NCBI GenBank assembly: GCA_937132175.1
Contig: CAKZNU010000007.1
Span: 1 to 11,595 of the forward strand
Length of the DNA: 11,595 nt
Source of the DNA: an uncultured euryarchaeote
GTDB lineage: Archaea > Nanohalarchaeota > Nanosalinia > Nanosalinales > Nanosalinaceae
Direction of reading: 5' to 3'
Positions 5,972 to 11,595 of the stretch are shown one piece after another. Positions within the stretch are counted from its first letter, which is position 1. Every line of letters begins with the position of its first letter. Made by a program: the position numbers and the translations under genes. The notes under the pieces are model-generated. The model was given only the letters and a program-made list of their open reading frames with translations. It was not told where the DNA came from and did not search any database.

Positions 5972-6624
5972 ATGAAGAAGACGTGCTGGAAGCGTATCAG
6001 GACAGGAAAGAAGTTATAGAGGAGAGGCTTGAGGAGTTTGAGGAGCTTTCGAACGCATCGGAGGAGAGAAAGCTTCAGGAACTGGCCTTCGTTATCTTTA
6101 GCTCACAGACCGAAGCAAGGAAAGCCTGGTCTGCGTCAAAAGAGATCTACAGAGACGGATTACTTCTGGAAGGAGACGGGGGGAAGATCGAGAAGGTTCT
6201 GGAGTCACATGAAGTCTCTTACAGTGAGGAAAAGGCTGGCTATATACGTGAGGTAAGGGAGAGGCTTATGCAGCCTACTCTGGAGAATCCTTCCCGTGAA
6301 CTGAAGCTTTCCTCTGTTCTTGAGGGTAAAGATCTTGAGGATAGCAGAAAATGGATGGTGGAGTCTCTGCCGGGTGTAGGTATGAAGTCGGCCTCACATT
6401 TTCTGCGTAACACAGGTACCGACAGGGTGGCTATACTTTCCGGACACGTGGTTAGTCTTCTGTATGAGCTTGGAGAAACCGGAGAGACAGAGCCTCCTGC
6501 CGGACGCCAGGAGTATCTTGAGATGGAGAGGTGCTTTCTGAGCCTGTCTGACACGCTGGAGCTTGAGCCGGGTGCCCTGGATCTTGTTCTTTGGTCTATG
6601 AGGACGGGAGAGGTATTCAGGTAG
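5968..6624 (+). CDS. ogg: Archaeal Ogg2-type 8-oxoguanine DNA glycosylase/AP lyase (catalytic Asp replaced)
   Basis: A 218-residue HhH-GPD protein of the archaeal Ogg2 kind. The helix-hairpin-helix and catalytic region is LPGVGMKSASHFLRN (residues 134-148), with K140 as the expected nucleophilic lysine. QELAFVIFSSQTEA (about 37-50) matches the early helical motif of the superfamily. In Ogg2 and EndoIII-like enzymes the essential Asp lies 18 residues after the Lys (AI[IL]D[RK]H). Here the sequence is VAILSGHV, with S158 at that place (codon TCC at 6439-6441). Glycosylase activity is therefore uncertain: the protein may be altered, inactive, or may use another acid. It starts by a 4-nt ATGA overlap with the DsbA-like gene, with a weak AGGA Shine-Dalgarno match 8-10 nt upstream, so translation is likely coupled. 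It ends directly against the polB stop. Confidence 0.85.
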   Translation: MNEEDVLEAYQDRKEVIEERLEEFEELSNASEERKLQELAFVIFSSQTEARKAWSASKEIYRDGLLLEGDGGKIEKVLESHEVSYSEEKAGYIREVRERLMQPTLENPSRELKLSSVLEGKDLEDSRKWMVESLPGVGMKSASHFLRNTGTDRVAILSGHVVSLLYELGETGETEPPAGRQEYLEMERCFLSLSDTLELEPGALDLVLWSMRTGEVFR

Positions 6625-9027
6625 TTATGAGAACTTTCCCAGACCGCTCTGTTTTCCCTTGCCCTTGAGCTGGCCTTCCGTGTAGTCGAATACCTTCAGT
6701 ACCCGCAGAGCTGCAGGAACAACCTGGTTGTCTATGTAGTAGTCCGGATCGTAGCTTTCCGCGTACTTAACCAGCTCTGCTCTGTCTGAGATGGATCCGC
6801 CGCCACGGGTAATAACGTACTCCAGAGTGGTTTCCGGCTCTATCTCGTCGCCTCTTCTCTCAGCCTTCCTGGCTGCCTCCACGTGTGGGGAGGTCGAGTC
6901 ATACTCCTCCGGAGGCTTCGTCAGGGTCGTAAAGATTCCGAGGTCAGAAGGTTCATACTCCTGGTTTTTCAGTTTCTCAATGGTCTCACTCACCTTTTCT
7001 GCGGCGTCTTCCAAACGGTTTTCCAGTACCGCCCTCAGCACCTCTTCCTGAAGGTTTTTGGCTACCGGGCTCCAGTCTCTTCTGACTTGGGCAAACCCGG
7101 TAATCTTCATCTCGCCGGTTTCCCCGAGTAAGGCGTACTTTTTCTTTGCGCCTTCCCCTCCTTTCTTTGAGGTGAAGAATCCTCTCTTGAAGTGGCCCTC
7201 GAACTCAAGTTCCATGAACTCGGGGAGCTTGCCGTTTACCTTCTCCAGAAACTCCTCTCTGTTTTCCTGTATGTCTTTTCCTCTGAGGAAGACGGAGTCA
7301 GTGTCTCCGTATACGATCTCGAAGCCTGATGAACGTGCCTCCTCGATTGTCTCCTCTATGTACTTTCTTCCCATGTAGGTTGTGGCCTGAGCGCAGTTTT
7401 TGGAGTACCACCGGGCTCCGGTGTATCCGAGGTATCCGTAGAAAGCATTCGCCAGAACCTTCTGTGCCTGCTGTCTGTTGTAGAGTCTCTCGTACTCCTG
7501 GCTGTCTTCATCCTTCTGTTTCATCTCGTCCTTGAGATCGTACCGGGAAGATACCAGGTCCTCGATCAGCTCCGGGAAAAATCCTTGTTCGTCCTGACAG
7601 AAGTAGAAGTCAAACTCTTCGGGACTGAATACTTCCGAACAGTTCTCTGCATCTAGAGTGTCCGGAGATATGTTGTGTGCAACCATCACCGTCGGATACA
7701 GAGACCTGAAGTCGAATACCGATATATCCTCGTAGAGGCCTTCTTCAGGCGTGTAAACGAAGCCGCCTTCGTACGCTCCCTGGCTTCTCCGTCTCTCCTG
7801 TTCGTCATGCATCGGCCTGTTCGGTGCCAGTATGTCTCTTTTCTTTGCCTCCCTCAGAAGGAAGTTTTCCGTGAGCTGTCCGTAGGTCAACCGGCAGGCA
7901 TCGAAAGGTACAAGCCCGGTCAGACGGGAAAGCTCCAGGATCTGGGGTACAAGCTCCTCGGAGAGTCTCAGAGCCAGGTCTGCATCCTTCATCGCGTAGG
8001 ATCCAAACTCCTCTAGGTTTTCCTTCTCCCGCCACCACTCCTTCATCTGGCTGAATGAGACGTCTTCCTTGTTCTCGCCCAGTATCTCCTCTGTGACGGA
8101 GTCAAGATCCAGGGTCTCAGAGTCCAGGCCGGGGGATACCACGTGTTCCACGAACGGGTAAAGATCAAGATGCATCCTGCCCTTGACGTGTGCGCCGGAG
8201 AACCTTCCTCTACGCCTGAACTTCATTCTCTCACCGTTCCTCGCTACCTTTAGCTCCATTCCATGGTGCTGGAAACGCTCCCGTAACCTGCGGAAGTCAT
8301 ACTCGTCTGTGTTGTATCCTGTGATGACGTCGAAATCCCTCTCGTTTACGTACTCTCTGAACCTCTCCAGCAGCTCTTTCTCGTCCTTGACGACCTCCGC
8401 ATACTCCGAGTCTATCTCCTCGGTACAGATAAGTCTCCTGTCTTCCTCACTCGCCAGGGAAGCCATGATCACCTCCTCGTCGATTACCTCCAGGTCGAAT
8501 GCCAGTATACTCAGATCAGCCTCTCCGTCTCCTCCGGCCTCAATGCTTTCGACCTCCATGGCTTCGTCGAATCCATGTTTCTCCCCGGATTCTTCTCCCT
8601 TTAGTATCATTTGCTCAGTCGGCCGGATCTGGTGGTCTATCAGGTATCTCCTGTAGAATGTGATGTCCCATTCCCTGCATTCCTCACAGGCCTCCATGTG
8701 CTCTATCTCGTACCTCAGATCGCTGAGATCGGTGGGATCGGAAGTCTCGATCTTCAGGGTCTTTACTTCGCTGTCTCCGTCCGAAAATACCTCTGTCTCA
8801 AGAGGTTTCACCTCTATTTTCTCGCCGTCCCTGTCGCTAATATCGGTTTCCTGTATCTCATCTTCCAGCTTCTCCGGCTGTTCAGTTACTGCGTACAGGT
8901 AAGGCCTGAAACCGGTATCCTCCGCGAGAAGAGTATTGCCACTGGAGGTCTTACAGAAAAGCCTTACAGCTACCTCTCCGTTCTTTTTCACGGTATCTAT
9001 GTCCAGCAGGTAAGCCTCTCTCTCCAC
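6625..9027 (-). CDS. polB: Family B DNA polymerase (replicative, with 3'-5' exonuclease)
   Basis: An 800-residue archaeal PolB with every core motif. Proofreading: Exo I FDLE (D178, E180), Exo II GYNTDEYDF (about 237-245), Exo III YAMKDAD (Y344, D348). Polymerase: motif A DFRSLYP (D439), motif B KVLANAFYGYLG (about 523-534), motif C YGDTDS (D575, D577). The thumb contains KKKYALLG (about 628-635). The C-terminus QSGLGKFS (793-800) looks like a PIP box for the sliding clamp. There is no intein and no split, unlike the two-piece PolB of Nanoarchaeum equitans. A CEEC pair (C114, C117) lies in the N-terminal domain, in a charged insert. The start is GTG at 9027, 25 nt from a GTTATAAC box. The protein is strongly acidic, as in halophiles. 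Its stop abuts the Ogg stop with no base between. Confidence 0.97.
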   Translation of the reverse strand: MEREAYLLDIDTVKKNGEVAVRLFCKTSSGNTLLAEDTGFRPYLYAVTEQPEKLEDEIQETDISDRDGEKIEVKPLETEVFSDGDSEVKTLKIETSDPTDLSDLRYEIEHMEACEECREWDITFYRRYLIDHQIRPTEQMILKGEESGEKHGFDEAMEVESIEAGGDGEADLSILAFDLEVIDEEVIMASLASEEDRRLICTEEIDSEYAEVVKDEKELLERFREYVNERDFDVITGYNTDEYDFRRLRERFQHHGMELKVARNGERMKFRRRGRFSGAHVKGRMHLDLYPFVEHVVSPGLDSETLDLDSVTEEILGENKEDVSFSQMKEWWREKENLEEFGSYAMKDADLALRLSEELVPQILELSRLTGLVPFDACRLTYGQLTENFLLREAKKRDILAPNRPMHDEQERRRSQGAYEGGFVYTPEEGLYEDISVFDFRSLYPTVMVAHNISPDTLDAENCSEVFSPEEFDFYFCQDEQGFFPELIEDLVSSRYDLKDEMKQKDEDSQEYERLYNRQQAQKVLANAFYGYLGYTGARWYSKNCAQATTYMGRKYIEETIEEARSSGFEIVYGDTDSVFLRGKDIQENREEFLEKVNGKLPEFMELEFEGHFKRGFFTSKKGGEGAKKKYALLGETGEMKITGFAQVRRDWSPVAKNLQEEVLRAVLENRLEDAAEKVSETIEKLKNQEYEPSDLGIFTTLTKPPEEYDSTSPHVEAARKAERRGDEIEPETTLEYVITRGGGSISDRAELVKYAESYDPDYYIDNQVVPAALRVLKVFDYTEGQLKGKGKQSGLGKFS

Positions 9028-9048
9028 GTTAAGTGATTGGCCTCGAAA

Positions 9049-9056
9049 GTTATAAC
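9049..9056 (-). promoter_or_regulatory. TATA box for polB
   Basis: The palindromic GTTATAAC is centred 25-26 nt before the GTG start at 9027 on the minus strand, which predicts a leaderless mRNA starting with GTG. The phosphoesterase box lies about 15 nt away on the other strand, so the two divergent promoters sit nearly back to back. Confidence 0.55.
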
Positions 9057-9070
9057 TCGTACAGCCACAG

Positions 9071-9080
9071 GTTAATTAAG
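9071..9080 (+). promoter_or_regulatory. TATA-like box for the metallophosphoesterase
   Basis: GTTAATTAAG is centred about 26 nt before the ATG at 9102. It supports that start and rules against the upstream in-frame ATG at 9033. Confidence 0.5.
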
Positions 9081-9101
9081 ACCTGTAAATATCTGGAATT
9101 C

Positions 9102-9755
9102 ATGAGAGTTCTTGTTGTATCGGATATACACGGAGAGACGGAGAAGCTTGAGGAAATACTTGATGTGGAAAGCTACGAGGCCATTCTATGTGCCGGAGAC
9201 CTGAGTGATGCAGCAGAGTTCGAGGACTATGGCGGAAGGCTTGAGGAGGTCCTGGATCTGTTTGAAGAGGCCGAGGTTCCTGTACGTGCCGTACCAGGTA
9301 ACATGGATCCTGAGGAGGAGTCTGTTCGGGCCCTCAGGGATCGCAGAATGAACCTGCACAGAAACACTGCTGCCATCGGAGATCTCGAGGCTATCGGCTA
9401 CGGCGGCGGAAAGACACCTTTCGGTACACCGTTCGAGCCTGACGGCCAAGACATAAAACAAACTCTGTCTACGTTAGCGGAAAGATCTGCGGGCGAGATC
9501 ACGGCTGCGGTGGTTCATCAGCCTCCTGCAGACTCCTCCGTAGATGTCGCCGACGGAAACCATGTCGGCAGCGAGGAGGTAAGAGAACTTATCGAGGGAA
9601 CGAATCTGGATCTGTTCCTGACAGGACACATCCATGAGTCCCGTGGAACCGATGAGATTTCCGGCACCAAGGTGCTTAACCCGGGTCCTGTACTCGAGGG
9701 ATTCTACGCAGTCATAGAGACGGATGAGATGGAGACAGAACTGAAAGAGATCTAG
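9102..9755 (+). CDS. Calcineurin-like metallophosphoesterase
   Basis: From ATG 9102 (217 aa) the protein opens directly with the first metal motif, VLVVSDIHG (D8, H10). The other motifs follow in order: AGDLSD (D33), PGNMD (N67), VVHQPP (H139), TGHIHES (H176, H178) and NPGP. These six blocks define the two-metal calcineurin-like phosphoesterase fold. The GNxD form and the HVGSEEVRELIE stretch before the GHIH motif resemble small stand-alone archaeal/bacterial members of the TT1561-like kind. The substrate is unknown; nucleotides or other phosphodiesters are likely. The frame is open to an ATG at 9033, but that would add 23 residues before the first motif and place the promoter inside the gene. 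It is divergent from polB and followed by the histone after 102 nt. Confidence 0.9.
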   Translation: MRVLVVSDIHGETEKLEEILDVESYEAILCAGDLSDAAEFEDYGGRLEEVLDLFEEAEVPVRAVPGNMDPEEESVRALRDRRMNLHRNTAAIGDLEAIGYGGGKTPFGTPFEPDGQDIKQTLSTLAERSAGEITAAVVHQPPADSSVDVADGNHVGSEEVRELIEGTNLDLFLTGHIHESRGTDEISGTKVLNPGPVLEGFYAVIETDEMETELKEI

Positions 9756-9797
9756 ATTTACAGATATATCGAGGTCACACGTAACTGGAAGGGAACA

Positions 9798-9806
9798 TTT
9801 AAATAC
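9798..9806 (+). promoter_or_regulatory. TATA box of the histone promoter
   Basis: TTTAAATAC follows a purine-rich GGAAGGGAAC stretch that could be a BRE. Transcription would start near 9827, giving a leader of about 30 nt. A second candidate, GTATATAG at 9822-9829, would give a leader of only a few nucleotides and would probably cut off the Shine-Dalgarno site. Confidence 0.5.
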
Positions 9807-9842
9807 GAGTAGATTAAGGACGTATATAGTGAAAGGCCGACA

Positions 9843-9850
9843 GAGGTGAC
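9843..9850 (+). promoter_or_regulatory. Shine-Dalgarno site of the histone gene
   Basis: GAGGTGAC matches seven bases of the archaeal GGAGGTGA consensus and ends 7 nt before the ATG at 9858. It decides the start: the in-frame GTG at 9846 is part of this site. It is the only strong Shine-Dalgarno site I see in the window. Confidence 0.65.
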
Positions 9851-9857
9851 ACAACAA

Positions 9858-10055
9858 ATGGCAGAACTACCACTCGCACCGGTCAAGCGGATTATCAAGC
9901 AGGCGGGAGCCTCCAGAGTCTCCGAGGACGCTGTAGAGGAGCTGAGAGACGAACTTGAGGGTCACGCTGAGGACAGAGCTCGTGAGGCCAAGCAGATGGC
10001 AGAGCACGCAGACCGCAAGACGGTGCAGGCAGACGACATCAAGGCATCCCGTTAG
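9858..10055 (+). CDS. Archaeal histone (single HMf-type fold, short C-terminus)
   Basis: The 65-residue protein from ATG 9858 is a single histone fold: MAELPLAPVKRIIKQAGA, RVSEDAVEEL, a long central helix, then HADRKTVQADDI. Compared with HMf/HMfB, the DNA-binding R11, R20, K54 and T55 and the dimer-dimer contact residues H50 and D60 are kept. The sequence stops at DDIKASR, about five residues short of HMf, so the last helix is cut to about two turns. Acidic residues outnumber basic ones (15 to 12 by my count), in line with a salt-adapted cytoplasm. It packages DNA into nucleosome-like particles and may influence transcription. It has its own promoter, a leader and a strong Shine-Dalgarno site, fitting high expression. 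Confidence 0.95.
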   Translation: MAELPLAPVKRIIKQAGASRVSEDAVEELRDELEGHAEDRAREAKQMAEHADRKTVQADDIKASR

Positions 10056-10090
10056 AGGGCTATGTCTTCCGAAACCACGTTTTCACCTAA

Positions 10091-10100
10091 TTTTTTATTT
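10091..10100 (+). promoter_or_regulatory. T-rich box: terminator of the histone and/or TATA-like box of the exonuclease gene
   Basis: TTTTTTATTT lies 36-45 nt after the histone stop and is centred 25 nt before the GTG at 10121. A T6 run is a typical archaeal termination signal, and its position also fits a TATA-like element. It may serve both uses; sequence alone cannot separate them. Confidence 0.4.
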
Positions 10101-10120
10101 GTCACGCATCGAACCTCTAC

Positions 10121-10867
10121 GTGAAACTGGAAAACAGCTTCCTGCTTTTCCCGGGAATTGGACAGAAGACTGAGAGAAAACTCTGGCAAAACGGTATTAC
10201 GCACTGGGATGAGCTTGAGGACTCAGGTAAGTACGGAGACCGTATAGAGGAGAAAAGAGACAAGGCCAAGAAAAACCTTGAGGTCGGAAACGAGCTTTTC
10301 TTCAAGCAGGAGCTACCGAGCAAGAGCATGTGGAGAGCTTACCGCAACTTCAAGGACTCCATAGCCTTCTTCGACATCGAGACCACAGGTCTCAAACCCG
10401 AAACCAGCAAGACCACGACAGTCTCAATCTACAGAAACGGCGAGTCCAAGACACTGGTGCGTGGACAGGACCTCACGAAGGAAAACCTCGAAAAGGAGTT
10501 TTTCGAGTCCTCCCTGATAGTTTCGTTCAACGGCAAGAGGTTTGACAAGCCTTTCCTGGAGAAAAACTACGGCATAGAGATAGAGAATCCTCACCTGGAC
10601 CTGATGTATCTCTGCAGACGCATCGGTCTCAGCGGCGGCCTCAAGAAGATCGAGAAGGAGCTTTCCGTAGACCGTGAACTGGAGGATATAGATGGCCGGG
10701 AAGCGATTAGACTATGGAAGAGGTACGAGAAAGACGGAGACGAGGAAGCTCTCAGAAAGCTAGTCAGGTACAACCAGTACGACGCAGAGAACCTCCAGGA
10801 TGTGATGGAGATCACCAGAGAAAAGCTGATAGGGGAGGTCGCCGACAGACCTGAAAGGTTCAGGTAG
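10121..10867 (+). CDS. HhH plus RNase H-fold (YprB-like) 3'-5' exonuclease
   Basis: A 248-residue protein. Residues about 8-30 (LFPGIGQKTERKLW) form a helix-hairpin-helix-like DNA-binding motif. Residues about 80-230 form a DEDD-type exonuclease of the YprB/RNase_H_2 kind: FFDIETTGL (D85, E87), SFNGKRFDKPFL (D142) and the last motif Y217-x3-D221 in YNQYDAENL. GLKKIEKEL and the DIDGREAIRLWKRYEKDGDEEAL region (around residues 173-211, interrupted by SVDREL) are also typical of that family. It likely degrades DNA or RNA from the 3' end, with two metals bound by the acidic residues. The start is GTG at 10121, with a T-rich box 25 nt upstream. No in-frame ATG precedes the HhH. The partner pathway is unknown, but histone, polB and ogg lie nearby. 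Confidence 0.88.
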   Translation: MKLENSFLLFPGIGQKTERKLWQNGITHWDELEDSGKYGDRIEEKRDKAKKNLEVGNELFFKQELPSKSMWRAYRNFKDSIAFFDIETTGLKPETSKTTTVSIYRNGESKTLVRGQDLTKENLEKEFFESSLIVSFNGKRFDKPFLEKNYGIEIENPHLDLMYLCRRIGLSGGLKKIEKELSVDRELEDIDGREAIRLWKRYEKDGDEEALRKLVRYNQYDAENLQDVMEITREKLIGEVADRPERFR

Positions 10868-11022
10868 AGATCATTTACAGCATGATGCCTCTGTCTCAGT
10901 TATTAAGCATCTAAGACACGTTCATTTATCAGCGAAAACGTAAGAAAGAAAAAGAGTCTTGGGCTCTCAGCACTCTTCTTTGCACTATCACTTCAGATTG
11001 TTGTTGGCCGTAGACAGTTAGT
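10868..11022. other. 155-nt gap between convergent genes
   Basis: No ORF of useful length, tRNA or convincing C/D-box RNA is visible here. It contains a hairpin with a T-rich flank on the minus strand (reported separately) and an A-rich stretch at 10935-10953. It is the longest non-coding stretch in the window. Confidence 0.6.
10941..10977 (-). terminator. Possible hairpin plus U-tract terminator of the unknown gene at 11023-11580
   Basis: The inverted repeat AAGAGT (10952-10957) / ACTCTT (10972-10977) has a 14-nt loop. Read on the minus strand, the stem runs straight into CTTTTTCTTTCTTA, a U-rich tract, about 45 nt after the stop of the minus-strand gene. The stem is short, so folding is weak. 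The U-rich tract itself is the more reliable archaeal termination signal. Confidence 0.4.
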
Positions 11023-11580
11023 TCAGCTTCCTACAAGTCCTTCTTGCGTAAGGTATTCTCCCACCTTCTCTAATTTTGCTTCTCGAAGTGTGTTTTTCGC
11101 ACTATCAACATCGTCACGTTCAGAAACTATTTTAGTATGATATCCGGAATCTGGTCCAAACTTTGAGACGCCGACTTCATACCTATTTTCCCCATCAACC
11201 TCTATCTCCCTCACGTATTCGTCTCCGGAGCCGGCTTCAGGTTTGTCGACCTCCGGTATCTGGCTCATAACCTCAAAGTATCGTCCAAGAGCATTCAACT
11301 CGCCGTAGAAATCATTATTACGCACAAGTCTATTATCGTTCATCAGATTTTCTCGGAAGATTTTTTCTCTTGACCCTAAGTGAATATCTTGTTGGCTGAA
11401 CTGTCCGGAATCCAGTCTTTCTCTTGAAGCTCCGGATTCCTCTAATTCATTAACTGCCATTGTATATGTACAGCATCCATCTCCAGGCTCTCCAACCACA
11501 GTTGACTCTAACCTGTCAGCATCCTCTGCAACATCATCATTCAGAAGATCTTGGCCTTCTTCCTCCAAAATCACCGCCAT
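11023..11580 (-). CDS. Acidic protein of unknown function with a CC pair
   Basis: A 185-residue protein I cannot place in a family. The N-terminal 30 residues are very acidic (EEEGQDLLNDDVAEDAD). G33-D-G-C36-C37-T follows, then a helical, Glu/Asn/Arg-rich middle. A C-terminal part (about 120-165) alternates short beta-like stretches, YVREIEVDGENRYEVGV and YHTKIVSERDD, and is followed by a helix ending at GLVGS. There is no signal peptide, membrane segment or catalytic motif. It shares no blocks with the tandem paralogs. The start is ATG at 11580; the promoter would lie at or beyond the window edge, since TTAAATCC at 11588-11595 is too close. An alternative start is M41 at 11460. The sequence looks more AT-rich than polB or the histone. 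Confidence 0.7.
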   Translation of the reverse strand: MAVILEEEGQDLLNDDVAEDADRLESTVVGEPGDGCCTYTMAVNELEESGASRERLDSGQFSQQDIHLGSREKIFRENLMNDNRLVRNNDFYGELNALGRYFEVMSQIPEVDKPEAGSGDEYVREIEVDGENRYEVGVSKFGPDSGYHTKIVSERDDVDSAKNTLREAKLEKVGEYLTQEGLVGS

Positions 11581-11595
11581 GACATAAGGATTTAA

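Noticed and set aside
7800..8660. Long open frames on the plus strand opposite polB
   Set aside because: They are mirror frames of the well-conserved polymerase, with Ser/Arg/Leu-rich composition and no motifs.
6625..9027. Split or intein-containing PolB, as in some nano-sized archaea
   Set aside because: All exonuclease and polymerase motifs occur in order in one uninterrupted 800-codon frame with normal spacing.
9033..9101. Upstream ATG start for the metallophosphoesterase
   Set aside because: It would put 23 residues ahead of the first metal motif and would overlap the promoter box; the ATG at 9102 begins directly with the conserved beta strand.
9846..9857. GTG start for the histone
   Set aside because: The GTG lies inside the GAGGTGA Shine-Dalgarno sequence, and archaeal histones begin at the MAELP-type ATG at 9858.
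10881..10900. Possible C/D-box RNA (ATGATG near CTGTCTCAG)
   Set aside because: The C-box match is incomplete and there is no proper D box (CTGA) at a suitable distance.
11023..11580. Third member of the tandem paralog family
   Set aside because: None of the shared blocks (KTSHL, FATP, the 16-residue block, EFWQEVE) is present.
1..11595. CRISPR array, insertion sequence, tRNA or rRNA
   Set aside because: Reading through the window I saw no regularly spaced repeats, transposase motifs, terminal inverted repeats around a gene, or tRNA T-loop signatures.

Overview
The window looks like a chromosomal segment of a salt-adapted, small-genome archaeon, most likely a member of the Nanohaloarchaeota (DPANN) or a close relative. 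The archaeal assignment rests on aIF1A, an archaeal-type NMD3, a euryarchaeal-type family B DNA polymerase, an archaeal Ogg2-type glycosylase, a single-fold histone, and TATA boxes about 25 nt upstream of start codons. Salt adaptation is inferred from the strong Asp/Glu excess in nearly every protein, including the histone. The group name is an inference: base composition looks moderate and Arg codons are mostly AGA/AGG, unlike GC-rich Halobacteria.

Layout. (1) Bases 1-2041, all minus strand: a translation block of NMD3, an unknown coiled-coil protein, aIF1A, and the N-terminal part of a membrane protein cut by the window edge. (2) 2127-2765, plus: an HD-domain hydrolase, divergent from NMD3. 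(3) 2747-4639, minus: two tandem paralogs of a family I do not recognise, each with its own promoter; then a DUF192 protein (4691-5041). (4) 5153-6624, plus: a zinc finger / membrane anchor / DsbA-like protein overlapping by 4 nt an Ogg2-type DNA glycosylase whose catalytic Asp is replaced by Ser. (5) 6625-9027, minus: intact family B DNA polymerase, abutting the glycosylase tail to tail with no base between. (6) 9102-10867, plus: metallophosphoesterase, histone, and an HhH plus RNase H-fold exonuclease. (7) 11023-11580, minus: an unknown acidic protein with a CC pair.

Expression logic. Most genes have a TATA-like box centred about 24-29 nt from the start codon, so most transcripts should be leaderless. 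I used this to move several starts inward (paralog 1 to 3580, the phosphoesterase to 9102, the DsbA-like protein to 5153). The histone is the exception: it has a leader with a good Shine-Dalgarno sequence. Spacing is very tight, so the 155-nt gap between convergent stops at 10868-11022 stands out.

The genes group by theme into translation/ribosome biogenesis (left) and DNA replication, repair and packaging (centre-right). The strongest candidates for something undescribed are the paralog pair, the coiled-coil protein between NMD3 and aIF1A, the zinc finger-DsbA fusion and the altered Ogg. No mobile element, CRISPR array, rRNA or tRNA was found.
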